From positions 1,240,001 to 1,304,000 of the forward strand of contig NZ_CP104558.1 in the NCBI RefSeq assembly GCF_025398035.1: DNA of 64,000 bases, read 5' to 3'. The DNA is from Rossellomorea vietnamensis. Lineage in GTDB: Bacteria; Bacillota; Bacilli; Bacillales; Bacillaceae_B. The notes under the pieces were generated by a model that saw only the letters and a list, made by a program, of their open reading frames with translations, did no database searches and had not been told where the DNA came from. The position numbers were made by a program, and so were the translations under genes. Shown here one piece after another: positions 1 to 7,210 of the stretch (its first letter is position 1; every line of letters begins with the position of its first letter).

Positions 1-897
1 ACCTTTGGCGTGGGTGATTTTATCCGTGTTTTCAAAAATGGCTTTTGTCACATCGTAGATGACATCTTCAGAAATGTCAGCGTTCGTCACAAGCATGGCA
101 CGAACGGCAACCGTTGTCACTGCGTCATCCACTTTACTGTATGTTCCAGCCGGGATTTCATCCTCTGAGTAGTAAGGATACTTCTCGATCAATTCGCTGA
201 CTTTATCTGACTCAACAGGTACGATTGCGATGTCTTCTGTTGCAGCCAGACCTTCAACCGCTCCAGTCGGAGTACCTGATGTGATGAATGCCGCATCGAT
301 GGTACCATCCTGGATCCCTGTCGTTGAATCATCAAATGATAGATTACGAGCTTCTAAGTCTTCCAGCTTGATCCCATGAACCTCAAGGATTTGAGTGGCA
401 TTCAGTAAAGTACCAGATCCAGCTTCACCTACAGAAACGACTTTCCCTTTTAGATCTTCAACTGATTTGATACCTGAATCCTTTGTTGTAACGATCTGGA
501 TTGTTTCTGGATAAAGTGTCGCAATACCTCTTGCGTTCTCTACCTTGTTGTCCTTGAACATTTCTGTACCTTCAGACGCATAAGATGCAATATCCGTTTG
601 CGTAAAAGCGATTTCAGTTTTACCGTCTTTCACAGCGGCCATATTTTCAGCAGATGCACCTGAAGTGGATGCTGAGGACTTGATTCCGGTTTCATCTTCG
701 ATAATCTTAGCGAATGTTCCGCCCAACGGGTAATATGTACCCCCTGTACCACCTGTAGCAATTCCAATGAAGTCAACCTCTTTGTTACCTTCACCATCAG
801 ATGATGAACCTCCACCTGATCCACCGCCACATGCAGCAAGAACGACAGATAGAACTAGAAGTAGTGCAGTGCTTAGAAATAAACTGCGTTTTTTCAT
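1..897 (-). CDS. TAXI family TRAP transporter solute-binding lipoprotein (C-terminus outside window)
   Basis: Substrate-binding lipoprotein of a TRAP-type (TAXI subfamily) secondary uptake system; it would sit on the outer face of the membrane and deliver a carboxylate-type ligand to a fused membrane permease, which is expected beyond the left edge but is not visible. The first 299 residues are present. The N-terminus is a lipoprotein signal (MKK-R, hydrophobic stretch, L-A-A-C at Cys23) followed by a Gly/Ser linker. The mature part has the family features GIATGGTGGTYYPLGG near residue 45 and a later SVGEAGSGT loop. ATG start at 897 is preceded by a GGGGGG ribosome-binding site. The substrate cannot be predicted (glutamate/C4-type ligands are known for the family). 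Family call is firm; gene is cut by the window edge. Confidence 0.9.
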   Translation of the reverse strand, partial: MKKRSLFLSTALLLVLSVVLAACGGGSGGGSSSDGEGNKEVDFIGIATGGTGGTYYPLGGTFAKIIEDETGIKSSASTSGASAENMAAVKDGKTEIAFTQTDIASYASEGTEMFKDNKVENARGIATLYPETIQIVTTKDSGIKSVEDLKGKVVSVGEAGSGTLLNATQILEVHGIKLEDLEARNLSFDDSTTGIQDGTIDAAFITSGTPTGAVEGLAATEDIAIVPVESDKVSELIEKYPYYSEDEIPAGTYSKVDDAVTTVAVRAMLVTNADISEDVIYDVTKAIFENTDKITHAKG

Positions 898-1130
898 ATT
901 CTAATCCCCCCTATTAAATTTTGTACGTTAACGAAATAATTGTAACACAATCTGTAACAATCTTGTCAAATCAAATACATAAACTTTTAACATTTTTCAT
1001 AAAAAACCCTTTTATACAATAACCATGTCATACAGTTCCCTTTATCCCGAACCTCGAGATGTATAGGAAATGTATAAAGCGGTTACAGGAATTACCTCCC
1101 TTTTCACCTGCCATGTATATTTGTCCACAC
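898..1130 (-). other. Leader/promoter region of the TAXI gene
   Basis: AT-rich intergenic DNA between the pgpA terminator and the TAXI lipoprotein gene. It must hold the TAXI promoter, but I do not see a convincing -35/-10 pair. A degenerate catabolite-responsive-element-like site (ATAAAGCGGTTACA, 1074-1087, 12 of 14 to the TGWAANCGNTNWCA-type consensus, left TG missing) lies here. Confidence 0.3.
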
Positions 1131-1165
1131 AAAAAGGACTGAAGAGCTAACTCTTTCTTCAGTCC
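1131..1165 (-). terminator. Rho-independent terminator of pgpA
   Basis: Perfect 10-bp stem GGACTGAAGA / TCTTCAGTCC (1136-1165) followed on the minus strand by a T5 run (complement of 1131-1135), directly after the pgpA stop codon. Confidence 0.85.
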
Positions 1166-1191
1166 CCCGCTGTTATATATCAGATAGTATT

Positions 1192-1746
1192 TCAGCCAAT
1201 CAATTCCTCGTCCTCGAACTTCAACTTATCTTCTTCGGAAATATTTTCTTCCATGTCCCTCTGAGTATGGGCTATCCTTGAAGATGCATTTGCAGCGATG
1301 CTTGCTACGATATCATCTAAAAAGGTATGTACACCATTCCCTTTTTTCGTATCCAGCTCCCTGATGATGCCAATTTTATTCTTATCCAGATGGCCGAATG
1401 TGGTGACGGCAATGCTTCCATAGCCTAAAGCAGCCCCCAGTGCAATGGTCTCGTCGACTCCAAACAGTCCTTCATCCATTTCTACAATCGATTGAAGGGG
1501 TTCAGAAAGCTTCTTCTCTTCAGCAAGCTGATCCAGCTCCACCCCTACCAAAATGGCATGCTGAATCTCCCTTTTTAATAAAACTCTCTTCACACTATCA
1601 ATACAATCATCCATCGTAAGATCATGATTATATGGATACTGCATTTCAAAGACGATCTCGGCTATATCTTCTATCCTCACTCCCCGATCTTTCAATCTTT
1701 GGAGTGCAGCTTTGGTTACATCTCTTGAATGGACAGGTTTATTCAT
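1192..1746 (-). CDS. pgpA: Phosphatidylglycerophosphatase A (PgpA/YutG family)
   Basis: Cytosol-facing PgpA-like enzyme that removes the phosphate of phosphatidylglycerol phosphate, the last step to phosphatidylglycerol. The 184-residue protein matches the soluble Bacillus YutG form: an N-terminal helical part with VRIEDIAEIVFEMQYPY, then the conserved core DETIALGAALGYGSIAVTTFGHLDKNKIG and LDDIVASIAANASSR. Strong ribosome-binding site (AAAGGGG) ahead of the ATG. Stands alone with its own terminator. In B. subtilis yutG is elsewhere, so this location differs from the yjc gene order that follows. The acidic tail (EENISEEDKLKFEDEE) looks disordered. Other cls and pgs-type lipid genes are not adjacent. 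Family call secure; the in vivo role as the main PGP phosphatase is inferred. Confidence 0.88.
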   Translation of the reverse strand: MNKPVHSRDVTKAALQRLKDRGVRIEDIAEIVFEMQYPYNHDLTMDDCIDSVKRVLLKREIQHAILVGVELDQLAEEKKLSEPLQSIVEMDEGLFGVDETIALGAALGYGSIAVTTFGHLDKNKIGIIRELDTKKGNGVHTFLDDIVASIAANASSRIAHTQRDMEENISEEDKLKFEDEELIG

Positions 1747-1846
1747 TGTTATTCCCCTTTCTAAACAGGCATGATTGTATAAAAATTATAACACTCTTTT
1801 GAATTTTCGTATTGCAAACCGCTTTTGGGAATTATGAAAGAGATTA

Positions 1847-1855
1847 TGGTACAAT
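1847..1855 (+). promoter_or_regulatory. Putative extended -10 promoter of yjcH
   Basis: TGGTACAAT (TGn plus TACAAT at 1850-1855) is an extended -10 element about 40 bp ahead of the yjcH start. A TTGGGA at about 1825 could be a weak -35 but the spacing is long. Confidence 0.4.
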
Positions 1856-1860
1856 CTTTC

Positions 1861-1874
1861 TGTAAACGTTAACA
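1861..1874 (+). promoter_or_regulatory. CcpA catabolite-responsive element (cre) in yjcH leader
   Basis: TGTAAACGTTAACA matches the cre consensus TGWAANCGNTNWCA at every defined position. It sits just downstream of the -10 element and upstream of the ribosome-binding site, the position expected for roadblock repression by CcpA. Confidence 0.6.
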
Positions 1875-1896
1875 ATCATTCTAGGAGGCTATCGTC

Positions 1897-2619
1897 ATGA
1901 CAACTGTAAGAGGAACTGTAACCGAATTAAACCTCTTTAGTAAAGAATTAAACGAAGAGATGAAGATGCTGGTTTATTTACCGGCAACCTACTCTCCCCT
2001 TTATAAATACACCCTTCTCATTGCTCAGGATGGCAAAGATTACTTCCAGCTGGGAAGGATTCCGCGACTCGCGGATGAATTGCTTTCAAACAAGGAAATC
2101 GAAAATATGATCATTGTGGGGGTTTCATATAAAGACGTAGAGGATCGCAGACGGAAATATCATCCCCACGGTGAGGAAAACGATGCGTATATCCGCTTTC
2201 TGGCACATGAACTGGTCCCTTATTTAGATGAGCATTACCCAACTTATCATATGGGGATGGGACGTGCCCTTATCGGAGATTCATTGGGGGCGACCGTCTC
2301 TTTGATGACTGCTTTGAAATACCCGAACACATTCGGCAAGGTTCTCCTTCAATCTCCTTTCGTCAATGAAAAAGTCCTTGATGCCGTGGAAGATTTCACA
2401 CAGCCTCATCTGTTAAGCATTTACCATATAATAGGGTTGCAGGAAACCGAAGTGAAGACGACAGATGGCAAAGTAAAGGATTTCTTAAAACCAAACCGTC
2501 AGCTTCATGAAACATTCGATCAAAAAGGATTCAGTTCCTTTTACGATGAATTCGACGGGGACCATACATGGAAGCATTGGCAGCCTGATTTAAAACGTGC
2601 ATTGAAGCTAATGTTTTAG
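1897..2619 (+). CDS. yjcH: Alpha/beta-hydrolase esterase, YjcH-like
   Basis: Cytoplasmic 240-residue esterase of the D-type (Fes/IroE, PF00756) family. Visible parts are the strand YLPATYSPLYKYTLLIAQDGKDYF, the nucleophile elbow G-D-S-L-G (about residue 128), and a C-terminal DGDHTWKHW that supplies the catalytic His. There is no signal peptide. It is followed by yjcG and yjcF in the same direction, the same trio (in reverse naming order) as in B. subtilis. AGGAGG ribosome-binding site at 1883-1888. A cre site lies in its leader, so carbon catabolite control by CcpA is likely. The natural substrate is unknown; siderophore-ester hydrolysis is seen in distant relatives but no siderophore genes are near. 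Confidence 0.85.
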   Translation: MTTVRGTVTELNLFSKELNEEMKMLVYLPATYSPLYKYTLLIAQDGKDYFQLGRIPRLADELLSNKEIENMIIVGVSYKDVEDRRRKYHPHGEENDAYIRFLAHELVPYLDEHYPTYHMGMGRALIGDSLGATVSLMTALKYPNTFGKVLLQSPFVNEKVLDAVEDFTQPHLLSIYHIIGLQETEVKTTDGKVKDFLKPNRQLHETFDQKGFSSFYDEFDGDHTWKHWQPDLKRALKLMF

Positions 2620-2664
2620 CTGATCTAAAAGGCAAGGGGTTCCTCCCTTGTCTCTTTAGATCAG
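2620..2664 (+). terminator. Hairpin after yjcH
   Basis: Long inverted repeat CTGATCTAAA...TTTAGATCAG with an inner CAAGGG/CCCTTG stem right after the yjcH stop. It lacks a T-run on the plus strand, so it may act as an mRNA-stabilising or weak terminator structure. Confidence 0.5.
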
Positions 2665-2728
2665 CCGTAAGCTTCAGTAATCATCCCATTGCTCTTTCGT
2701 TCGCCCTATATTAAATTTTTGAAAAATT

Positions 2729-2737
2729 TGCTATACT
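2729..2737 (+). promoter_or_regulatory. Putative extended -10 promoter of yjcG-yjcF
   Basis: TGCTATACT (TGn + TATACT at 2732-2737) lies about 44 bp ahead of the yjcG ATG; the AT-rich upstream offers only a weak -35. Confidence 0.4.
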
Positions 2738-2780
2738 ATACATATGACAATGATAGTTAAATAGAGGAGGATTGAAGAAA

Positions 2781-3299
2781 ATGAATTATGGTATAGTCAT
2801 TTTCCCATCGAAAAAGCTTCAAGATATCGCGAACTCTTATAGGAAACGCTATGATCCTCATTATGCATTGGTTCCGCCACATTTGACATTGAAAAATGTC
2901 TTTAGTGCAGACGACGATCAAATTAAAGATATCGCAGGAAAGCTTTCCGTGATTTCAAAGAAATACGATCCATTTAATTTAAAGGTGTACAAAGTAAGTT
3001 CCTTTCAACCTGTAAACAATGTGATTTATTTCAAGGTCGAGTCAAAACCTGAACTTCAGGGGTTGCACGATGACATGCATAACCAAAACTTCATGGGTGA
3101 CGAACCGGAATTCGCTTTCGTCCCTCACATCACGATTGCCCAGAAGCTTTCGAATGATGAGCATTCGGATATTTTCGGATCATTGAGCATGCTGGGCATC
3201 GATCATGAGGAAATCATCGACCGCTTCCACTTGCTTTATCAGTTAGAGAACGGCTCCTGGACCGTGTACGAAACGTTCCGATTAGGGAAGGAACAGTAA
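2781..3299 (+). CDS. yjcG: 2'-5' RNA ligase-like phosphoesterase YjcG
   Basis: 2H-phosphoesterase superfamily protein of 172 residues, closely similar to B. subtilis YjcG (171 residues). The two signature histidine motifs are present: PPHLTL near residue 36 and VPHITI near residue 115, which together form the 2H active site. The conserved C-terminus [20 protein letters not shown] is characteristic. An in-frame TTG at 2772 is too close to the AGGAGG at 2765-2770; ATG 2781 has proper spacing and is chosen. Followed after 3 bp by yjcF, so the two form an operon. The cellular substrate is unknown; a cyclic phosphodiesterase or RNA-end role is the family expectation. Confidence 0.9.
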   Translation: MNYGIVIFPSKKLQDIANSYRKRYDPHYALVPPHLTLKNVFSADDDQIKDIAGKLSVISKKYDPFNLKVYKVSSFQPVNNVIYFKVESKPELQGLHDDMHNQNFMGDEPEFAFVPHITIAQKLSNDEHSDIFGSLSMLGIDHEEIIDRFHLLYQLENGSWTVYETFRLGKEQ

Positions 3300-3302
3300 A
3301 CG

Positions 3303-3725
3303 GTGATTGTCGAAGTTGCCAAGACAGAGGATCAGATCCAAGAGGTATTCCATATACGAAAGACGGTCTTTGTAGTGGAACAGCAGGTTCCCCTGGAAGA
3401 AGAAATCGATGAGTATGAAAACGACTCCACTCATTTCGTTCTCTATGAGGATAACAAGGCGGTCGGGGCAGGACGATTTCGCATTCTCGATGGAGTCGGA
3501 AAAGTGGAAAGGGTCTGTATCCTTAAATCCACCAGGGGGAAAGGTGCCGGACGTGAATTGATGCTCGCCATTGAGGAATATGCGAAGCGGCAGCCTTTAT
3601 CACAATTGAAATTAAATGCCCAAACCTATGCCATCCCTTTTTACGAAGGATTAGGGTATCAGGTTACTTCCGAGGAATTCCTCGATGCCGGCATCCCTCA
3701 TAAAACAATGAAAAAAACCATCTGA
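3303..3725 (+). CDS. yjcF: GNAT family N-acetyltransferase YjcF
   Basis: A 140-residue acetyltransferase of the GNAT fold. The acetyl-CoA loop is R-G-K-G-A-G-R (about residues 77-83), preceded by the strand VERVCILKSTR, and the C-terminal part NAQTYAIPFYEGLGYQ is typical of the ElaA/YjcF subgroup. GTG start 3 bp after the yjcG stop, with a GGGAAGG inside the end of yjcG as ribosome-binding site, so translation is probably coupled. Substrate is unknown; the pairing with YjcG is conserved in Bacillus. Terminator follows directly. Confidence 0.88.
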   Translation: MIVEVAKTEDQIQEVFHIRKTVFVVEQQVPLEEEIDEYENDSTHFVLYEDNKAVGAGRFRILDGVGKVERVCILKSTRGKGAGRELMLAIEEYAKRQPLSQLKLNAQTYAIPFYEGLGYQVTSEEFLDAGIPHKTMKKTI

Positions 3726-3728
3726 ATA

Positions 3729-3771
3729 GAACAGAGAGTCCAGTTTCAGGCCTGGATTCTCTGTTCTTTTT
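3729..3771 (+). terminator. Terminator of yjcG-yjcF
   Basis: Stem GAACAGAGA-TCCAG / CTGGA-TCTCTGTTC followed by a T-rich tract just after the yjcF stop. Confidence 0.85.
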
Positions 3772-3841
3772 TGTTTATCCCTTCGTATATTCACCACCCA
3801 TCCCGGCGATAATGGTGAAAGGTATGGAAAGGGGGATCATC

Positions 3842-4516
3842 ATGGAAATCAAGTCCATTGCCATTGAATTAATCGTCGGATATTTTGCACTACTCATTTT
3901 GACAAAAATCCTCGGAAAAACACAAATCACGCAAATATCAGCCTTTGACTTCATTTCCGCTTTAATTCTTGGTGAGCTCGTGGGAAACTCCCTTTATGAT
4001 GGGAAAACAACCGTATACCAAATTCTTGCTGCCATTTCGATTTGGGGGAGTCTGATCTTCATTACTGAATTCTTCACTCAAAAATCAAGGCGGTTCCGCC
4101 ATATGCTCGAGGGGACCCCTTCATTGATCATCAATAAAGGACATATCAATTTTAAAGAACTCAAAAAAAATCATCTGGATTTGAATCAGCTTCAGCATTT
4201 ACTCCGGGCAAAGGATGTATTTTCTGTCAGGGAATGTGAATATGCCCTTCTTGAATCAGACGGAACGTTGAGCGTCATCCGTAAGCCGCTATATGACATG
4301 GTTCAACGACAGGATCTTCAACTCCCAATCAAGGCAGCCACCCTCCCTCTTGCCTTTATCGTAGATGGTGAAATTGTCTATGATAACTTAACCCTTGCCG
4401 GGCAAGAAGATACTTGGTTATTGAATGAAATAAAAAAACAAGGCTTCCACTCCTCCAAAGACGTGCTTTACGCAGAATGGGAAGATGGAAAAACCTTGTT
4501 GGTTCAAGGATACTAA
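3842..4516 (+). CDS. DUF421 (YetF-type) membrane protein
   Basis: Integral membrane protein of 224 residues with two to three N-terminal membrane helices (IAIELIVGYFALLILTKILG, then ISAFDFISALILGELVGN) and a cytoplasmic DUF421 domain (FRHMLEGTPSLIINKGHINFKELKKN, LLRAKDVFSVRECEYALLESDGTLSVI). ATG 3842 is preferred over an in-frame ATG 30 bp upstream because AAAGGGGG lies six bases before it. Converges with the MBL-fold gene, overlapping it by 4 bp. A paralogue lies at 6504-7196 at the end of the spoVA-like operon. Some DUF421 proteins act in spores (2Duf, YetF-like); whether this one does is unknown. Confidence 0.85.
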   Translation: MEIKSIAIELIVGYFALLILTKILGKTQITQISAFDFISALILGELVGNSLYDGKTTVYQILAAISIWGSLIFITEFFTQKSRRFRHMLEGTPSLIINKGHINFKELKKNHLDLNQLQHLLRAKDVFSVRECEYALLESDGTLSVIRKPLYDMVQRQDLQLPIKAATLPLAFIVDGEIVYDNLTLAGQEDTWLLNEIKKQGFHSSKDVLYAEWEDGKTLLVQGY

Positions 4517-5409
4517 CGGGGTTTAATAATCAGTTCATTGTGTTGAATCAAAAAGGAGAGAAGTTTCTTCCGTTCAAGACTTGTGAGGTAGGCCGTGACC
4601 GATGTTCTGAATAGCAGCCACTGCCCCACATTCGAGACGTTGATACTATGTAATTCTAAGTATTCCCTCATGATATGATCAAATGTCTTACCGCCAGGGC
4701 TTGTATTTATCACATCTAAAAGGGAGTTCATTCTTTCTTCATGAAGTTCGATATTATTCTTCACCGTTTGAGAGATGTCTTCTTCGAACCGGCCATGACC
4801 CGGGATCGCTCCTTTACAGGATATGTGAAGGAGTCTTTCTAACGATTCCAATGTAAGGTCTGCATCCACAATAAAGGGGATCACATGCTTCTTTAACGTC
4901 TCACTTCCAAAATAACTGTCCGCTGCATATAAAATACCATCAACCAGAAGACCTGCCTGACTATGCGAATGCCCTGGTAAATCAATGACCTCAAAAATAA
5001 ACGGACCAATGATATTTTCTCCTATTAATAGTTCTCCATCCACCTCGACTGCCTGTCCCTCAAGAAATTTATTCCTTAAGTCACTTATTGGAACAGCCCC
5101 ATTGAACAAATAGATGGGTTCTAAAATGGAATTCTCAATAATCGCTTTTTCAAATTTCAGGGCAAACAATGGAATATCATATTTACTCTTAAGATACCTG
5201 GCACCGCCAAAATGATCGGCGTGGGCATGGGTGATCACGCAATAATCGAGGGGAAGTCCCTCTCCGTCCAATATCCTCTTCATCTTCTTCACTGCCGAAT
5301 CATCCAATCCGCTATCGATTAAAAGCCCCTTTCCATCTTTTACACAATATCCGATCGTAACCGCACCGGTAAATGCAAAGCAATGTTCTGTGAATTTCTC
5401 TAGTTTCAA
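4513..5409 (-). CDS. MBL-fold metallo-hydrolase
   Basis: Metallo-beta-lactamase-fold hydrolase of 298 residues, cytoplasmic. The metal-binding signature T-H-A-H-A-D-H is at about residues 60-66, with further ligands in DLPGHSHSQAG, AADSYFG and IPGHGRFEE. A C-terminal helical domain of about 80 residues follows, as in glyoxalase II-like and thiolase-type MBL proteins. TTG start preceded by GGGGG at suitable spacing. Substrate not predictable from sequence; thioester or lactone hydrolysis is typical for such single-domain enzymes. Confidence 0.85.
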   Translation of the reverse strand: MKLEKFTEHCFAFTGAVTIGYCVKDGKGLLIDSGLDDSAVKKMKRILDGEGLPLDYCVITHAHADHFGGARYLKSKYDIPLFALKFEKAIIENSILEPIYLFNGAVPISDLRNKFLEGQAVEVDGELLIGENIIGPFIFEVIDLPGHSHSQAGLLVDGILYAADSYFGSETLKKHVIPFIVDADLTLESLERLLHISCKGAIPGHGRFEEDISQTVKNNIELHEERMNSLLDVINTSPGGKTFDHIMREYLELHSINVSNVGQWLLFRTSVTAYLTSLERKKLLSFLIQHNELIIKPR

Positions 5410-5436
5410 GTCAATACCCCCATAGAAATCGGTTCA

Positions 5437-5709
5437 CTACACATATTCGTTAAAGTGTTTTCCTTTTCCTGTGAGCTGTGCTAATAAATTGGAGGGGATG
5501 GATGATTTTCTAAGGTTCTCGTATGGAGCCTTTCCCTGAATGGAAGGCTGAACATGATCGCCTGCTCCTTCTGGGTGTGCCTGTGATTTATTTTTCAGTG
5601 GTTTAATTGGTTGTATGGGGAAAAAATTGAAGTGGTGTCGATCAACTTTGATATCTCTTTCCTGATACTGTTTGTACTGATAGTGAGGAATCGGCGCAAT
5701 ATATCCCAT
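5437..5709 (-). CDS. Conserved Bacillaceae hypothetical protein, 90 residues
   Basis: I do not recognise a named family. The soluble, basic 90-residue protein begins MGYIAPIPHYQYKQYQERD, is rich in His, Gln, Tyr and Pro, and has no membrane segment or signal peptide. An excellent AAGGAGG at 5718-5724 supports translation. It lies between the MBL gene and the sporulation block. A sigma-B-like promoter (-35 GTTTTT, 14 bp, -10 GGGTAA; complement of 5733-5758) is just upstream, which would make it a general stress protein. Function unknown. Confidence 0.7.
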   Translation of the reverse strand: MGYIAPIPHYQYKQYQERDIKVDRHHFNFFPIQPIKPLKNKSQAHPEGAGDHVQPSIQGKAPYENLRKSSIPSNLLAQLTGKGKHFNEYV

Positions 5710-5732
5710 TTTTATGACCTCCTTGGTTTTAT

Positions 5733-5758
5733 TTACCCAATTTCAGATTGTTAAAAAC
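5733..5758 (-). promoter_or_regulatory. Sigma-B-like promoter of the 90-residue gene
   Basis: On the minus strand, GTTTTT (5758-5753), 14-bp spacer, GGGTAA (5738-5733). Consensus is GTTTAA-N12-14-GGGTAT. The predicted start of transcription leaves the AAGGAGG intact but gives a short leader. Confidence 0.4.
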
Positions 5759-5817
5759 GCACTCACGCTTACCTACCTGTCTCTTTAATACTTCCTATAA
5801 AAAAGAAAGAAGAATTA

Positions 5818-5850
5818 ACATAAAATACGTGGCTTCACGTTGTTTTATGT
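5818..5850 (-). terminator. Hairpin after spoVIF
   Basis: ACATAAAA-ACGTG / CACGT-TTTTATGT stem downstream of the spoVIF stop, followed on the minus strand by a T-rich stretch. Confidence 0.55.
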
Positions 5851-5877
5851 CCATTCTCCTTGAGTTTGATTCCTTCT

Positions 5878-6144
5878 TTATTTTTTCCCCTTGTTTAACA
5901 TGTTGGAGATTGTTCCGAAGTCCAATTGCTTCCCGTCGTTCACGATCGATTGGACAATTTTATCTTCCATTTCCTTGTTTACAGGTTTATTGGCGATTTT
6001 AGATACACGTTTGATGACGCTTCTAACCGTTGCTTCATCTTTGAAATTTGCATTTTGTAAAGAGTTCGCAAGCTCTAACACTTCGTTCATGTTAACGCCT
6101 GTCTTCTTCTCTAAATTCTTAAAAAAGTTATTATTCATTTCCAT
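5878..6144 (-). CDS. spoVIF: Stage VI sporulation protein F
   Basis: Small soluble sporulation protein (YjcC/SpoVIF), 88 residues, required in B. subtilis for assembly of GerE-dependent coat layers and spore resistance. Key stretch: NNFFKNLEKKTGVNMNEVLELANSLQNANFKDE and VRSVIKRVSKIANKPVNKEMEDKIV. Starts possible at GTG 6147, ATG 6144 and ATG 6138; AAAAGGAGG at 6149-6157 fits 6144 or 6138, and 6144 gives the 88-residue length I recall for the family. A sigma-K-like promoter lies at 6167-6193. Same neighbourhood (yjcA, cot genes, yjcZ) as in B. subtilis. Confidence 0.88.
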   Translation of the reverse strand: MEMNNNFFKNLEKKTGVNMNEVLELANSLQNANFKDEATVRSVIKRVSKIANKPVNKEMEDKIVQSIVNDGKQLDFGTISNMLNKGKK

Positions 6145-6166
6145 CACGCCTCCTTTTAACTATAAG

Positions 6167-6193
6167 CATCATATGTAAAAAACCCAGGAGCGT
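6167..6193 (-). promoter_or_regulatory. Putative sigma-K promoter of spoVIF
   Basis: Minus strand AC (6193-6192), 16-bp spacer, CATATGATG (6175-6167); consensus AC-N16/17-CATANNNTA, with only the last base differing. Confidence 0.5.
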
Positions 6194-6292
6194 GAATTGA
6201 ATATATAAATAATTTGAATTGATGTATTCTTTTTTGTACAAAACAAAAAGACAAAATCTCTCCAATGAGGATTCTGCCTTTTGTACCCCTTT

Positions 6293-6424
6293 CTAACAGA
6301 AACTTGCTCCAACGATAATCAAGAGAATGAAAAGCACAACGATCAATACAAACGTTGAGCCATAACCGCCGCCATATCCACAGCCGGCACCATATCCACA
6401 GCCACCGTATCCATATCCATACAT
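6293..6424 (-). CDS. YjcZ-family sporulation micro-protein, 43 residues
   Basis: Forty-three-residue protein: an N-terminal Gly/Tyr/Cys-rich segment ([20 protein letters not shown]) followed by one hydrophobic membrane helix ([20 protein letters not shown]). This arrangement is the hallmark of the YjcZ sporulation family, several copies of which occur in Bacillaceae. A GAGGTG ribosome-binding site precedes the ATG. A textbook sigma-K promoter lies 35-60 bp upstream, so it should be made in the mother cell late in sporulation. Role in the spore is not established. A longer overlapping Trp-rich frame (6156-6434) is not coding. Confidence 0.85.
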   Translation of the reverse strand: MYGYGYGGCGYGAGCGYGGGYGSTFVLIVVLFILLIIVGASFC

Positions 6425-6458
6425 ATAAATTCACCTCTCTTTTACCTTTAGTCTCTTA

Positions 6459-6486
6459 TAACATATGTACTAAGAGGGGAGAACGT
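6459..6486 (-). promoter_or_regulatory. Sigma-K promoter of the YjcZ-family gene
   Basis: Minus strand AC (6486-6485), 17-bp spacer, CATATGTTA (6467-6459): a perfect fit to AC-N17-CATANNNTA. Confidence 0.65.
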
Positions 6487-6503
6487 ATGGGCTTTTGGAT
6501 ATT

Positions 6504-7196
6504 TTATTGTGTGTTTGTCCAATCGTACAGATCAAAGGTCAGGTTGCCTTCAGAATCCAATTGTGCCAGAAAGACGGACTCCACCGTCAGTTTCCGTTTA
6601 GACAACTCCCGAACCAACCATGGCAAGGGAAAACCCACTTCAGCCAGGGCTTTTTGATCGATTTTCCCATCTGTGATCACGGCTTGAGGCGGGGTGGATT
6701 TTTGTGATATATCAAATACATCTTCTCTTACAAGGGGTTGTTTTTCTTTCTTCAACAAAACACTTAAATCACCGTTCGTGTCAAGGGATGCAAATTCCAC
6801 ATCTGCAACGCGGAACACATCCTTTTTCCGTAGTTGTTCAAGCATTTCATCAACGGAATACTTCTCCTTCTTCAACGCTTTTTCATCAATATTTCCATCC
6901 TTTATGAATACCGTAGGCTTGCCTTCAGCAAACCTCCTAAAGCGAATGCTCTTCAAGGACAGGAAAGAAAACAGGAGGGGAAATGCAAACCATAATAAGA
7001 TACTCATCAGCCCTTCACTCAAGGGCAGGTTCAAATCCATTGAAAGAGTCCCTGCAATGCTCCCAACTGTAATCCCTGTGATGTATTCGAAGAAGGATAA
7101 CTTCGACAACTGTTTCTTCCCCAATAATTTAGTGATTGCAAAAAGGGAAAGCAGGATAAATATACTTCTTAGTGCCACCTGCAAGTATTCAGGCAT
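6504..7196 (-). CDS. DUF421 (YetF/2Duf-type) membrane protein at end of spoVA-like operon
   Basis: Membrane protein of 230 residues: N-terminal helices (VALRSIFILLSLFAITKLLG, FFEYITGITVGSIAGTL, LMSILLWFAFPLLFSFL) then the DUF421 domain (RFRRFAEGKPTVFIKDGNIDEKALKK, LRKKDVFRVADVEFASLDTNGDLSVLLKK) and a second copy-like C-terminal part (PPQAVITDGKIDQKAL). It is the last of five closely spaced genes after SpoVAC-AD-AE (14 bp gap). In spoVA2mob operons the corresponding gene (2Duf) carries an added DUF1657 and influences spore heat resistance; here no DUF1657 is attached. GAGGTG ribosome-binding site. Confidence 0.85.
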   Translation of the reverse strand: MPEYLQVALRSIFILLSLFAITKLLGKKQLSKLSFFEYITGITVGSIAGTLSMDLNLPLSEGLMSILLWFAFPLLFSFLSLKSIRFRRFAEGKPTVFIKDGNIDEKALKKEKYSVDEMLEQLRKKDVFRVADVEFASLDTNGDLSVLLKKEKQPLVREDVFDISQKSTPPQAVITDGKIDQKALAEVGFPLPWLVRELSKRKLTVESVFLAQLDSEGNLTFDLYDWTNTQ

Positions 7197-7210
7197 CTTT
7201 GTTCACCTCA

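Noticed and set aside
1074..1087. Second cre site upstream of the TAXI gene
   Set aside because: The left half lacks the essential TG, and position relative to a promoter is unknown; noted only in the leader entry.
6156..6434. 92-codon Trp-rich open frame on the minus strand
   Set aside because: It overlaps the YjcZ-type gene in another frame; the Trp/Ile repeats are just the frame-shifted Gly/Tyr codons, and the YjcZ-type frame has the ribosome-binding site and sigma-K promoter.
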